Positions 26,354 to 34,991 of a DNA stretch of 64,000 bases are shown one piece after another (the first letter of the stretch is position 1; each line of letters starts with the position of its first letter). The notes below the pieces were generated by a model that did not search any database, was not told where the DNA came from, and saw only the letters and a program-made list of their open reading frames with translations. Position numbers and translations under genes: made by a program. The stretch is from Actinomadura rayongensis. Its GTDB lineage: Bacteria > Actinomycetota > Actinomycetes > Streptosporangiales > Streptosporangiaceae. The stretch lies in contig NZ_WUTW01000005.1 of NCBI RefSeq assembly GCF_009831215.1, forward strand, positions 248,001-312,000. The letters are read 5' to 3'.

Positions 26354-27319
26354 ATGAGCAACCCCCCGACCGCCCCCGCCCCCGCCGTCGCCGCGACCGG
26401 GCTGCGCAAGTCCTACGGCTCCCACACCGTCCTGGACGGCGTGGACCTCCGGGTCGCCGCGGGCACGATCTTCGCGCTGCTCGGCCCGAACGGCGCGGGC
26501 AAGACGACGATCGTCAAGATCCTCACCACGCTGATCGGCGCGGACGGCGGCGACGTCACCGTCGCCGGGCACGACCTGGCGCGCGAACCGGACGCCGTGC
26601 GCGCCGCCATCGGCGTCACCGGCCAGTACTCGGCCGTCGACAAGTTCCTCACCGGCGCCGAGAACCTGATCCTCATGGCGGACCTGCACCGTCTCGGGAA
26701 GGCCGAGGGCCGCCGCCGCGCCGCCGACCTGCTGGAGCGCTTCGACCTGACCGACGCCGCGGGAAAGCCCGCCGCGACCTACTCGGGCGGGATGCTGCGC
26801 CGCCTCGACCTCGCGATGACGCTGGTCGGCGACCCGCGCGTGATCTTCCTGGACGAGCCCACCACCGGGCTGGACCCGCGCAGCCGCCGCACCATGTGGC
26901 AGATCATCCGCGAACTCGTCGCGGGCGGCGTGACGATCTTCCTCACCACGCAGTACCTGGAGGAGGCCGACGAGCTGGCCGACCGCATCGCCCTCCTGGA
27001 CCACGGGCGCCTGATCGCCGAGGGCACGGCCGAGGAACTGAAACGGCTCGTCCCCGGCGGGCACGTCCAGCTCCGCTTCGCCGACCCCGACGGGCTCGCC
27101 GCCGCCCTCGACGCGCTCGGCACCGGCTCGCTGGACGACGACGCGCTCACCCTGCGCGTCCCGAGCGACGGCGGCGTCCGCTCGCTGCGCGGCCTGCTCG
27201 CCCGGCTGGACGACCGGTCGATCGAGGTGGCGGCGCTCTCGGTCCACCTGCCCGACCTGGACGACGTCTTCCTCACCCTGACCGGCCGCCCCGGCGACGA
27301 CCCGAAGGACCCCCGATGA
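26354..27319 (+). CDS. DrrA-type ABC transporter ATP-binding protein
   Basis: This 321-residue ATPase has Walker A GPNGAGKTT, the Q-loop in TGQYSAVD, signature YSGGMLRRLD, Walker B VIFLDEPTTGLDP and a switch His replaced by Gln in LTTQYLEEAD, a pattern typical of the daunorubicin-resistance (DrrA) family. The C-terminal extension ends in VFLTLTGRPGDD, also typical. It energises export by the permease that overlaps its stop. The start ATG 26354 lies behind a CGGAGG site; the in-frame ATG 26324 would overlap the upstream gene. Confidence 0.94.
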   Translation: MSNPPTAPAPAVAATGLRKSYGSHTVLDGVDLRVAAGTIFALLGPNGAGKTTIVKILTTLIGADGGDVTVAGHDLAREPDAVRAAIGVTGQYSAVDKFLTGAENLILMADLHRLGKAEGRRRAADLLERFDLTDAAGKPAATYSGGMLRRLDLAMTLVGDPRVIFLDEPTTGLDPRSRRTMWQIIRELVAGGVTIFLTTQYLEEADELADRIALLDHGRLIAEGTAEELKRLVPGGHVQLRFADPDGLAAALDALGTGSLDDDALTLRVPSDGGVRSLRGLLARLDDRSIEVAALSVHLPDLDDVFLTLTGRPGDDPKDPR

Positions 27320-28098
27320 CCGCGCTCGCTCCCGCCCTGCACGACTCGGCCACGATGCTGCGCCGCAACCTCCGGCACATGGTGCGCTATCCGTCCCTGA
27401 CGCTGATGCTCGTCGGGATGCCGGTGGTCTTCCTGCTGCTGTTCGTCTACGTCTTCGGCGCCACGCTGGGCGCCGGGATCGGCGGCGGACGCGGCGCGTA
27501 CGTCGACTACGTGACGCCCGGGATCATCCTCATGACGATGGCCGGCGCCGCCACCGGGACGGCCGTGTCGGTCTCGATGGACATGGTGGAGGGGATCGTC
27601 GCGCGCTTCCGCACGATGGCGATCTCCCGCGCGTCGGTGCTGACCGGGCACGTCGTGGGCAGCGTCCTGCAGACGCTGCTGAGCATGGCGGTCGTGGTCG
27701 GCGTCGCGCTGGCGGTCGGGTTCCGGCCGAACGCCGGCCCGCTCGAATGGCTCGCCGTCCTCGGCGTCCTCGCCCTGTTCGTGTTCGCCCTCACCTGGCT
27801 CGCCGTCGCGCTCGGCCTGGCCGCCAAGTCCGTCGAGACGGCCAGCAACACCCCGATGCCGCTGATGCTGCTCCCGTTCCTCGGCAGCGGGTTCGTCCCC
27901 ACCGAGTCCATGCCGGCCGGGTTGCGCTGGTTCGCCGAGTACCAGCCGTTCACGCCCGTCATCGAGACGCTGCGCGGGCTGCTGTTCGGCACGCCGATCG
28001 GGAACCACGCCGCCATCGCCGTCGGCTGGGCCGTCGCGATCGCGCTGGGCTCCTACCTGTGGGCGCGAAGACTCTACGACCGCGACCCGTCGAGGTAG
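27316..28098 (+). CDS. DrrB-type ABC transporter permease
   Basis: This 260-residue ABC-2 permease has six hydrophobic segments and the family blocks YVTPGIILMTMA, EGIVARFRTMAISR and FLGSGFVPTESMP. Its ATG overlaps the ATPase stop (ATGA), so the two are translationally coupled and form the exporter. The substrate is unknown; related pumps export drugs or lipids. Confidence 0.94.
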   Translation: MTALAPALHDSATMLRRNLRHMVRYPSLTLMLVGMPVVFLLLFVYVFGATLGAGIGGGRGAYVDYVTPGIILMTMAGAATGTAVSVSMDMVEGIVARFRTMAISRASVLTGHVVGSVLQTLLSMAVVVGVALAVGFRPNAGPLEWLAVLGVLALFVFALTWLAVALGLAAKSVETASNTPMPLMLLPFLGSGFVPTESMPAGLRWFAEYQPFTPVIETLRGLLFGTPIGNHAAIAVGWAVAIALGSYLWARRLYDRDPSR

Positions 28099-28174
28099 CC
28101 GGTGCGCGGGAACGGCGGGCCGAGTCGGTAGCGTGATCTTCGACAGTCGGTGATCGTGACGACACGGAGAGTGG

Positions 28175-30067
28175 GTGACGGGTGTGCGCAACTGGCTGCT
28201 GGACGGCGTGCCGCGCGAGACGCCCGGCCCGCATCTCCCCGACGGCGACGACCAGCGGCAGCACCCCTGGTGGATGGTCATGTGCCTCACGGGCGTCGAC
28301 TACTTCTCGACGCTCGGCTACCAGCCGGGCATCGCGTTCCTCGCCGCCGGTGTCGTGTCGCCCGTCGCCACGCTGCTGCTCGTCGCCCTGACCCTGTTCG
28401 GCGCGCTGCCGATCTACCGCCGCGTGGCCGGGGAGAGCCCGTACGGGCAGGGGTCGATCGCGATGCTGGAGAAGCTGCTCCCGCGCTGGGGCGGGAAGCT
28501 GTTCGTGCTGATGCTGCTGGGCTTCGTCGCGACCGACTTCGTCATCACGATCACGCTGTCGGCGGCCGACGCGACCGCGCACGCGCTGGAGAACCCGTAC
28601 GCGCCCGCCGCGCTGCACGGGGAGCGCGTCACGGTGACGCTCGTGCTGATCGCGGCGCTCGGCGCGGTGTTCCTCGCCGGGTTCAGCGAGGCCATCAAGA
28701 TCGCGGTCGCGCTGGTCGCGACGTATCTGCTGCTCAACCTGGTCGTGGTGGTGGTCGCCGTCCAGCGCGTCCTGACCCACACGGACCTGGTCGTCCACTG
28801 GCGGCATCTGCTGTCGGCCGCCCATCCCGAGCCGCTGGCGGTCGCGGGCGTGGCGCTGCTGGTCTTCCCCAAGCTGGCGCTCGGGCTGTCCGGCTTCGAG
28901 ACGGGCGTGGCGGTGATGCCGTTGATCCGGGCGCCGGGCGGGATCGCGGGCCGGGTCCGCGCGACCCGGCGGCTGCTCACTGTCGCGGCGCTGATCATGA
29001 GCGTGTTCCTCATCGCGTCCAGCTTCGCGACCACCGTCCTGATCCCGGCGCGCGCGTTCGAGCCCGGCGGCGAGGCGAACGGACGGGCGCTGGCCTACCT
29101 CGCCCACCAGTACCTCGGCGGCGCGTTCGGGACGGTCTACGACGTCGCGACGATCGCGATCCTGTGGTTCGCCGGGGCGTCGGCGATGGCCGGGCTGCTC
29201 AACATCGTCCCGCGCTACCTGCCCCGCTACGGCATGGCGCCCGAGTGGACGCGCGCGCCCCGGCCCCTGGTGCTCGTGTTCGTCGCCGTCGCGTTCCTGA
29301 TCACAGTCTGGTTCCACGCCGACGTGGACGCGCAGGGCGGCGCGTACGCCACCGGCGTGCTCGTCCTCATCCTGTCGGCGGCCGTCGCGGTGACGATCTC
29401 GGCGTGGCGGCGCAGCGGACGGGCGGCGACGCTCGCGTTCGCGGCGGTCACGCTGGTGTTCGCCTACACGACGGTCGACAACGTCATCGAACGTCCGGAC
29501 GGCGTGCGCATCGCGTCGATGTTCATCATTGCGATCATCCTGTTCTCGCTGGTCTCGCGCGCCACCCGCTCCACCGAGCTGCGCGTCACCGACATCACGT
29601 TCGACCCCGTCGCCGAGCGGTTCCTCGCCGAGACCGAGGTCGTCCGGATCATCGCCAACGAGCCGGACGCACGGGACCGCGCCGAGTACGAGGAGAAGGA
29701 CCGCGAGCAGCGCGACTACCACCACCTGCCCGACACCGAGCCGCTGATCTTCCTGGAGGTGACCGTCCCGGACGCGTCGGAGTTCGCCTCGGAGCTGACG
29801 GTGACCGGCGAGGAGCGCCACGGCTACCGGATCCTGCGGACCGAGAGCGCGACCGTCGCCAACGCCATCGCCGCCGTCCTGCTGGAGGTCCGCGACACCA
29901 CCGGCAAACGGCCCCACGTCTACTTCAACTGGGCCGAGGGCAACCCCGTCGCCGCGATGCTGCGCTACCTCGTCCTCGGCGAGGGCGACATCCCGCCGCT
30001 GACGCACGAGATCCTGCGCCGCCGCGTCCCCGATCCGCGCGAACGCCCCCAGGTCCACGTCGCCTGA
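28175..30067 (+). CDS. APC superfamily permease
   Basis: The 630-residue product has about 12 membrane segments in the first 450 residues and a soluble C-terminal domain of about 170 residues. The N-terminal VDYFSTLGYQPG, AGESPYGQGSI and the mid-protein LSGFETGVAVMP blocks fit the amino-acid/polyamine/cation (APC) superfamily. The cytosolic tail (LRVTDITFDPVAERFL onward) is unlike simple amino-acid permeases and may be regulatory. The substrate cannot be assigned. Starts at GTG 28175 and GTG 28184 are both possible. Confidence 0.83.
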   Translation: MTGVRNWLLDGVPRETPGPHLPDGDDQRQHPWWMVMCLTGVDYFSTLGYQPGIAFLAAGVVSPVATLLLVALTLFGALPIYRRVAGESPYGQGSIAMLEKLLPRWGGKLFVLMLLGFVATDFVITITLSAADATAHALENPYAPAALHGERVTVTLVLIAALGAVFLAGFSEAIKIAVALVATYLLLNLVVVVVAVQRVLTHTDLVVHWRHLLSAAHPEPLAVAGVALLVFPKLALGLSGFETGVAVMPLIRAPGGIAGRVRATRRLLTVAALIMSVFLIASSFATTVLIPARAFEPGGEANGRALAYLAHQYLGGAFGTVYDVATIAILWFAGASAMAGLLNIVPRYLPRYGMAPEWTRAPRPLVLVFVAVAFLITVWFHADVDAQGGAYATGVLVLILSAAVAVTISAWRRSGRAATLAFAAVTLVFAYTTVDNVIERPDGVRIASMFIIAIILFSLVSRATRSTELRVTDITFDPVAERFLAETEVVRIIANEPDARDRAEYEEKDREQRDYHHLPDTEPLIFLEVTVPDASEFASELTVTGEERHGYRILRTESATVANAIAAVLLEVRDTTGKRPHVYFNWAEGNPVAAMLRYLVLGEGDIPPLTHEILRRRVPDPRERPQVHVA

Positions 30068-30121
30068 CCCGGCCGCCCGACCCGGCCGCCGACCCGGTCG
30101 CCTGAACCGGCCGCCTGACCT
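30063..30121. repeat. Degenerate tandem repeat after the permease gene
   Basis: About four imperfect copies of a 12-14 bp unit (CCTGACCCGGCCGC and variants) begin at the permease stop codon. This is probably replication slippage in GC-rich DNA, with no sign of function. Confidence 0.6.
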
Positions 30122-30205
30122 GCGCCGCCTCGTACCCAGGGTGCGGTGCCGGGTTCACTCCCCGGGGTCATGCCCGGCGGGCGGCGCGGAACTAGGGTGA
30201 CGTCG

Positions 30206-31462
30206 ATGGAGCCCGATCACCGCGCGCAGCCCGAACGCGTGCACGTCCTGCGCGGCGTGCGCGCCGCCGTGCTGCCCGGACCGCACGACCCCGAGGGCTC
30301 GCGGCTGCCGTCCCGCTGGTGGCTGCGGATCCCGATCCTGCTGCTGCTCGGCGGCCTGGCGATCGGCTTCACCGGCGGCTCGATCGCGATCCAGCTCAAC
30401 GTGTTCCACCAGCACCTGCCCGACATCATCGCGATCGTGCTCGCCACGGCCCAGTCCGCGCCGGTGCTGCTCGCCGCGTACCGGCCGATGACGGCGTGGC
30501 GGGTGAGCGCCGCCGGGCTCGTCGCGGGCGCGATCCTCATGGCCGGGACGGACTTCAGCCCGTGGCCGGTCACGTCGATGCTGGCGTACACGATCGTCCT
30601 GTTCTTCGTCGGCACGTCGAGCGAGCGGGAGACCGCCGTCGGCGCGGGCGCCGCGACCCTCGCCGGACCGCTCGGCGTCGCGATCGTCGTCGGCATGGCG
30701 AGCTGGTTCGCGCTGATCCTCGCGGCCGTCGCGGCGACCGCGCTCGTGTTCGGGAACGCGGTCGGCGAGCGCCGCGCCGTCGAGGCCCAACTGCGGGTCC
30801 AGGAGGAACTGCGCGACCGCGACCTGGCCCGGCAGGCGATCCTGGAGGAACGGGCGCGCATCGCCCGCGAGCTGCACGACGTCGTCGCGCACCACATGTC
30901 GGTGATCGCGCTCCAGGCCGAGGCCGCCCCGTTCAAGATCCCCGAACTGCCGCCCGCGGCCGTGGCGACGTTCGGGCTCGTCCGGGACGCGGCCCGCGAC
31001 GCCCTCACCGAGACCCGCCGCGTCGTCGGCCTCCTGCGCAGCGAGGACGAGGGCGTCGAGCGCGCCCCCCAGCCCGGCCTGGACCGCCTGGACGACCTGG
31101 CCGCCGGCGCCCGCCACTCCGGCCTCCACGTCGACATGGTCGTGACGGGCGTGCCCCGCCCGCTCGACGCGGGCGTGGACCTGTCGGCGTTCCGGATCGT
31201 CCAGGAGTCCCTGAGCAACGCGATCCGCTACGCCCCGGGCACCACCGTCCGCATCGAGGTCGCCTACGGCCCCGCCGCCCTGACCGTGACGATCACCGAC
31301 ACCGGCCCCCGCACCCCCGTCCCCGCCACGTCCGGCGGCGGCAACCGCGGCCTCGTCGGCATGCGCGAACGCGCCACAATGCTCGGCGGCACCCTCACCG
31401 CGGGCCCGAACGGCGAAGGCTGGACGGTCCAAGCCCGCCTCCCGTACCCGCCCTCCGCCTAG
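30206..31462 (+). CDS. NarL-type sensor histidine kinase, no adjacent response regulator
   Basis: This 418-residue kinase has four or five membrane helices in the first 170 residues, a short coiled-coil linker, a HisKA_3 dimerisation domain (ARELHDVVAHHMSVI, phospho-acceptor His after EL) and a HATPase domain (ESLSNAIRYAPG N-box; the G1 region is TDTGPRTP; RGLVGMRERATMLGG). This class normally pairs with a LuxR-type response regulator in the same operon, but none lies on either side; the next gene downstream is the island's STAND protein. The island may have inserted between kinase and regulator (inference). The start ATG 30206 lacks a strong ribosome-binding site. Confidence 0.9.
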   Translation: MEPDHRAQPERVHVLRGVRAAVLPGPHDPEGSRLPSRWWLRIPILLLLGGLAIGFTGGSIAIQLNVFHQHLPDIIAIVLATAQSAPVLLAAYRPMTAWRVSAAGLVAGAILMAGTDFSPWPVTSMLAYTIVLFFVGTSSERETAVGAGAATLAGPLGVAIVVGMASWFALILAAVAATALVFGNAVGERRAVEAQLRVQEELRDRDLARQAILEERARIARELHDVVAHHMSVIALQAEAAPFKIPELPPAAVATFGLVRDAARDALTETRRVVGLLRSEDEGVERAPQPGLDRLDDLAAGARHSGLHVDMVVTGVPRPLDAGVDLSAFRIVQESLSNAIRYAPGTTVRIEVAYGPAALTVTITDTGPRTPVPATSGGGNRGLVGMRERATMLGGTLTAGPNGEGWTVQARLPYPPSA

Positions 31463-31762
31463 CGGGCCGTCCCACCGTTTCCTCCGATCTGGAAACGGGA
31501 AACCGCTTCTCGCCTCAGTTTCCTCGGGTGACACTTGCTTGCGGCAGCGGAACCGGCCGCATCAACAAGTTCCATGACAGATTGCGGCCCCGAGGACCCA
31601 GGCGAGGCGACCGGTATGCACAGTCACATTTTTCCGGAAACGATCTTGGAACGTTCGACGGCCCCGACCGGATGAGGCCAGTGCTGCCCGAGTGACGTGC
31701 ACCGACGTGCCCGTGCCGCGATTCGACCGGTCCAGACGAGACGGAGAAGGCACCATGTGGTC
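31463..31762. other. 300-bp intergenic region at the left edge of the defence island
   Basis: No gene is visible. A perfect 8-bp inverted repeat CCGTTTCC (31475-31482) / GGAAACGG (31491-31498) lies 12 bp after the kinase stop and may terminate it. The DNA from 31480 to about 31680 is less GC-rich than its surroundings, as often seen at island junctions and promoters. No tRNA or direct repeat is visible. Confidence 0.6.
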
Positions 31763-33988
31763 ATGGCAGAGACGTCCCGGGAACTCGGCCGCGAACTCCG
31801 AAAGGCGCGTGAGGAGGCGGGATTGTCCCTGAGCACGTTCGCCGAACGCGTCCGGTTCAGCAAGGGCTATCTCAGCAAGGTCGAGAGAGGACAACGGGAC
31901 GTCACTCTCGGAATCGCACGGGCCTACGACCGGGAACTGGACGCCGGGGGCGCGCTGATCGCGCTCGTGGCCGGACGGCCCAGCCGCAGGTCCAAGCGCA
32001 ACGCCGTCGCGATGACCGTCGGCCTGCCGCCGCCGAGCCCCCGTTTCGTCGGCCGGGCGCGGGAACTGGAGCGGATCGACGCCTTCGTCCGCGGCGAGCA
32101 CGATACGAACGCCTGCGTGCTGAGCGGAATGGCCGGGGCGGGAAAGACCGCGCTGGCCCTGCGCGGCGCGTGGAACGCTACCGAGCTGTTCCCGGACGGC
32201 TGCATCCTCGTCGAGTTCGGTGACCACTCGCCGGGCGTCGCGGAGGTCAGTGCCGACGACGTCCTCGACGCCCTGCTCCGCTTCTTCGGCATTCCCGCCC
32301 GCGACATCCCGGCCCACCGCACCGCCCGCGCCGGCCTTTACCAGAGCAGAATCCGCCGCAAACGGCTGCTGCTCGTCTGCGACGACGTGGGCACCGCCGG
32401 GCAGATCACGCCGCTCCTGCCGGCCGGTTCGGGCTCCAAGCTGCTCGTCACCAGCCGGAACCGTCTGAACGCCCTGGACGACGCCACCCGGCTCCCCGTC
32501 GAGGTCCTGCCCTCGGCCGAGGCCGCGTCGCTCTTTCGCGCGATCGGCGGCGAGCACGCCCGGACCGCCGCCGATTCCGTCGTCGGCCGCGTCGTCGCGC
32601 GGTGCGGCCGGTTACCGCTCGCGCTGCGCGTGGCGGCGGCGCGCTTCCAGAGCAGCGTCACCTGGTCGCTCGACGACTTCGACGAGCGCCTCGCCGACGA
32701 GAACGCGCGGCTCAGCGTCCTGGACGACGGCGAACGCAGCGTCGCGGCGGCCTTCAACCTGTCCTGCCAGGCGCTCACCGGCGCGGCGCTCCGGCTTTTC
32801 GGCCTGCTGGCGCTGCACCCGGCCCGGCAGGTCGAGATCGGCAGCGTGGCCGCGCTGGCGGGCACCGACCTCGTCCGGGCACGGCGGTTGGTGGACCAGC
32901 TCAGCGACGCGCACCTCGTCACCTACGCGTCGGCCGACCGCGTGACGACCCATGATCTGCTCCGCACGTTCGCCCGGAACCAGGTCCTTCCCTGCATGAC
33001 CGAGGACGACCGGCGGGCGGCCACCGTCCGCCTGCTGGATCACAATCTGCTGCTCGCGGCGGCGAGCGACGCCCACCTGGACCCGCACCGGTACCGGACG
33101 CCGCTCGCCCTTCCCGACCCGCTCGGAGCGGCCCGCCGATTCCCCGACCACGCGTCGGCGCTCGCCTGGCTGCACCGGGAATGGCCCAGCCTCGTGAAAC
33201 TGTGCCGGCTGGCCGCCGAGAGCGGGCTGCACGAGCACTGCTGGCAGCTGGCCTCCATGCTGCGGCAGTATTTCTTCCTCACCAAGCAGTGGGAACACTG
33301 GATCAGCACGCAGCTCGACGCCGTCTCGGCCGCCCGGGCGTCGGGCGACCGGCAGAAGCTGGCGATCGCCGTCAGCAATCTCGGCACCGCCCATTTCGAC
33401 CGGGGCGATCTACCCGTCGCCGTCGACTATTTCCAGGAGGCGCTGGGCCTCTTCCGCGACGCGGAGGACGAGCACGGCATCACCACGGCCACGTCCCATC
33501 TCGCCTGGACCGCGCTCTACCTCGGCGAACACGAGAACGCGCTGCACGACCTGCGTTCGGTCCTCGTGTCGTACCGCCGGGCGTCCAACACGCGGAACGC
33601 GGCGATCGCGCTGCGCGGCATCGCGCTGGCGGAAACGGAACTCGCCCGCTATGCCGACGCCGTCCGGCACGCGGAAATGGCGCGCGCGGAGTTCGAGGCG
33701 CTGGACCTGCGGCTGGACGTCGCGATGGCCGTGAACTGCACGGCATGGGCGCATTTTCACGCGGGAAACCACGCCGAGGCGCGGCTCCGCTACGAAGAGG
33801 CCGCCGCGCTGGCCGAGAAGTGCGGCAGCCGTTACGAGACGGCACGGGCTTTGACCGGCCTCGGCAACGTCCATGCGGCCACCGGGAACGACGCCGGGGC
33901 CGCCGAACGCTGGGCCGAGGCGGACGCGACGTGCGGCCCGCTCGATCCCGTCGTCGTGGGAGAAGCACGCGTCCGCGCCGCGACCTGA
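31763..33988 (+). CDS. Xre-HTH / NB-ARC / TPR STAND protein
   Basis: The 741-residue protein has an N-terminal Xre helix-turn-helix (about 8-60: LRKAREEAGLSLSTFAERV, GYLSKVERGQRDVT). An NB-ARC NTPase follows, with Walker A SGMAGAGKT (121-129), Walker B LLLVCDD (about 203) and the sensor-1-like LLVTSRN. TPR repeats fill about 520-740. It is a STAND switch: ligand sensing by the TPRs would drive ATP-dependent oligomerisation. An HTH instead of a toxic effector suggests a transcriptional activator, possibly of the island. ATG 31763 and GTG 31757 are both possible; the latter is better spaced from AGAAGG. It lies 27 bp before the next gene. Confidence 0.85.
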   Translation: MAETSRELGRELRKAREEAGLSLSTFAERVRFSKGYLSKVERGQRDVTLGIARAYDRELDAGGALIALVAGRPSRRSKRNAVAMTVGLPPPSPRFVGRARELERIDAFVRGEHDTNACVLSGMAGAGKTALALRGAWNATELFPDGCILVEFGDHSPGVAEVSADDVLDALLRFFGIPARDIPAHRTARAGLYQSRIRRKRLLLVCDDVGTAGQITPLLPAGSGSKLLVTSRNRLNALDDATRLPVEVLPSAEAASLFRAIGGEHARTAADSVVGRVVARCGRLPLALRVAAARFQSSVTWSLDDFDERLADENARLSVLDDGERSVAAAFNLSCQALTGAALRLFGLLALHPARQVEIGSVAALAGTDLVRARRLVDQLSDAHLVTYASADRVTTHDLLRTFARNQVLPCMTEDDRRAATVRLLDHNLLLAAASDAHLDPHRYRTPLALPDPLGAARRFPDHASALAWLHREWPSLVKLCRLAAESGLHEHCWQLASMLRQYFFLTKQWEHWISTQLDAVSAARASGDRQKLAIAVSNLGTAHFDRGDLPVAVDYFQEALGLFRDAEDEHGITTATSHLAWTALYLGEHENALHDLRSVLVSYRRASNTRNAAIALRGIALAETELARYADAVRHAEMARAEFEALDLRLDVAMAVNCTAWAHFHAGNHAEARLRYEEAAALAEKCGSRYETARALTGLGNVHAATGNDAGAAERWAEADATCGPLDPVVVGEARVRAAT

Positions 33989-34015
33989 CCGATGGCGTCT
34001 TCATGGAGGTGACCG

Positions 34016-34978
34016 ATGGAATTCAGCGTGGCGCACGTCGTGGCCGAGCTGAAAAGCCTCAGCCGCGGATTCGGTGTCGACGACGCCGCCGCGCCGGCGC
34101 GCATCGGCGGCGCGCTGCGGCATATCGCCGGAGTGACCGAAGAGGACGGGCCGGCCGAGCAGGTCGCGAAAGTCAGGATCCGGCTGCTCGACCTTCTGGA
34201 CGGCCTGCCGCCGAGCATGGCCGCGACCGCCCGGGTCACGCTCGGTCTGGACGGCCCGAGCGACGACCGCGTCGGCGTGCGGATCGGCCATCTCGCCGCC
34301 GAACTCCACTGCGATTCCCGCACCGTCCGCAGACGCGCCGACGCGGCCTTCCAGCGCATCGCGGAAGAGGCCCTGGCCACGGCCGGCGGTCCGGGGCCGC
34401 GCCGCAAGGAAATGCCGTGGCATGTCGGCCGGCTCAAAGTCCTCGTCCTGCTGGAACGGTCGACGGTCGAGGTGATCGAGGAACGGCACATCGTCAGCCA
34501 CCGCGACGGCCTGACGGAAATCGAGCACTCGCACACCGTCGTCGCGCCGAGCCATGACCGCCCTTCGCCCGATCTCGGGATCACCGTGCTGCGCGGCGGC
34601 GTTCTGGAGTCCAAGGAACGCCTCTCCACGTCCCGGATCGGATTCCGGGTGCGGCTGCCGCAGCCGTTGGCCCGGGGAAAGGGCCACGACATATCCGTCC
34701 GGCTCACGGCGGCGGTGCCGCTGGCGCCGTTCTACGTCTGCACGCCGAGATACGCCTGCCGCCGGTTCGATCTCACGGTCCGCTTCGGGAGCACGATGCC
34801 GCTTCCCGAGCAGGTCCGCCTCATTTCAGACGAGCTGCCGCTGGAGGTCGGCGATTCCTCGCTCCCGCGCAAGCCCGTCACCGTCGACGCCGCCCGGGAG
34901 GCGAGCGCGTCTTTCACCGGGCTCGAAGCGAACCGTTCGTACGGGCTCAGTTGGGACCCGTCCGCGCCGGGCGATTGA
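34016..34978 (+). CDS. Unknown protein with HTH-like segment, partner of the STAND gene
   Basis: I do not recognise the family of this 320-residue protein. ATG 34016 follows an excellent GGAGGTGA site, 27 bp after the STAND stop. Residues about 50-125 are helical, and GHLAAELHCDSRTVRRRAD looks like a helix-turn-helix. Residues about 135-320 look like an all-beta domain with alternating strands (LKVLVLLERSTVEVIEERHIV, then FRVRLPQPL, RFDLTVRFGS). The close spacing suggests co-translation with the STAND protein and a shared function, perhaps as its effector or adaptor. The gene converges on the caspase-helicase with a 13-bp gap. Confidence 0.7.
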   Translation: MEFSVAHVVAELKSLSRGFGVDDAAAPARIGGALRHIAGVTEEDGPAEQVAKVRIRLLDLLDGLPPSMAATARVTLGLDGPSDDRVGVRIGHLAAELHCDSRTVRRRADAAFQRIAEEALATAGGPGPRRKEMPWHVGRLKVLVLLERSTVEVIEERHIVSHRDGLTEIEHSHTVVAPSHDRPSPDLGITVLRGGVLESKERLSTSRIGFRVRLPQPLARGKGHDISVRLTAAVPLAPFYVCTPRYACRRFDLTVRFGSTMPLPEQVRLISDELPLEVGDSSLPRKPVTVDAAREASASFTGLEANRSYGLSWDPSAPGD

Positions 34979-34991
34979 ACCGGCGTTCCGC

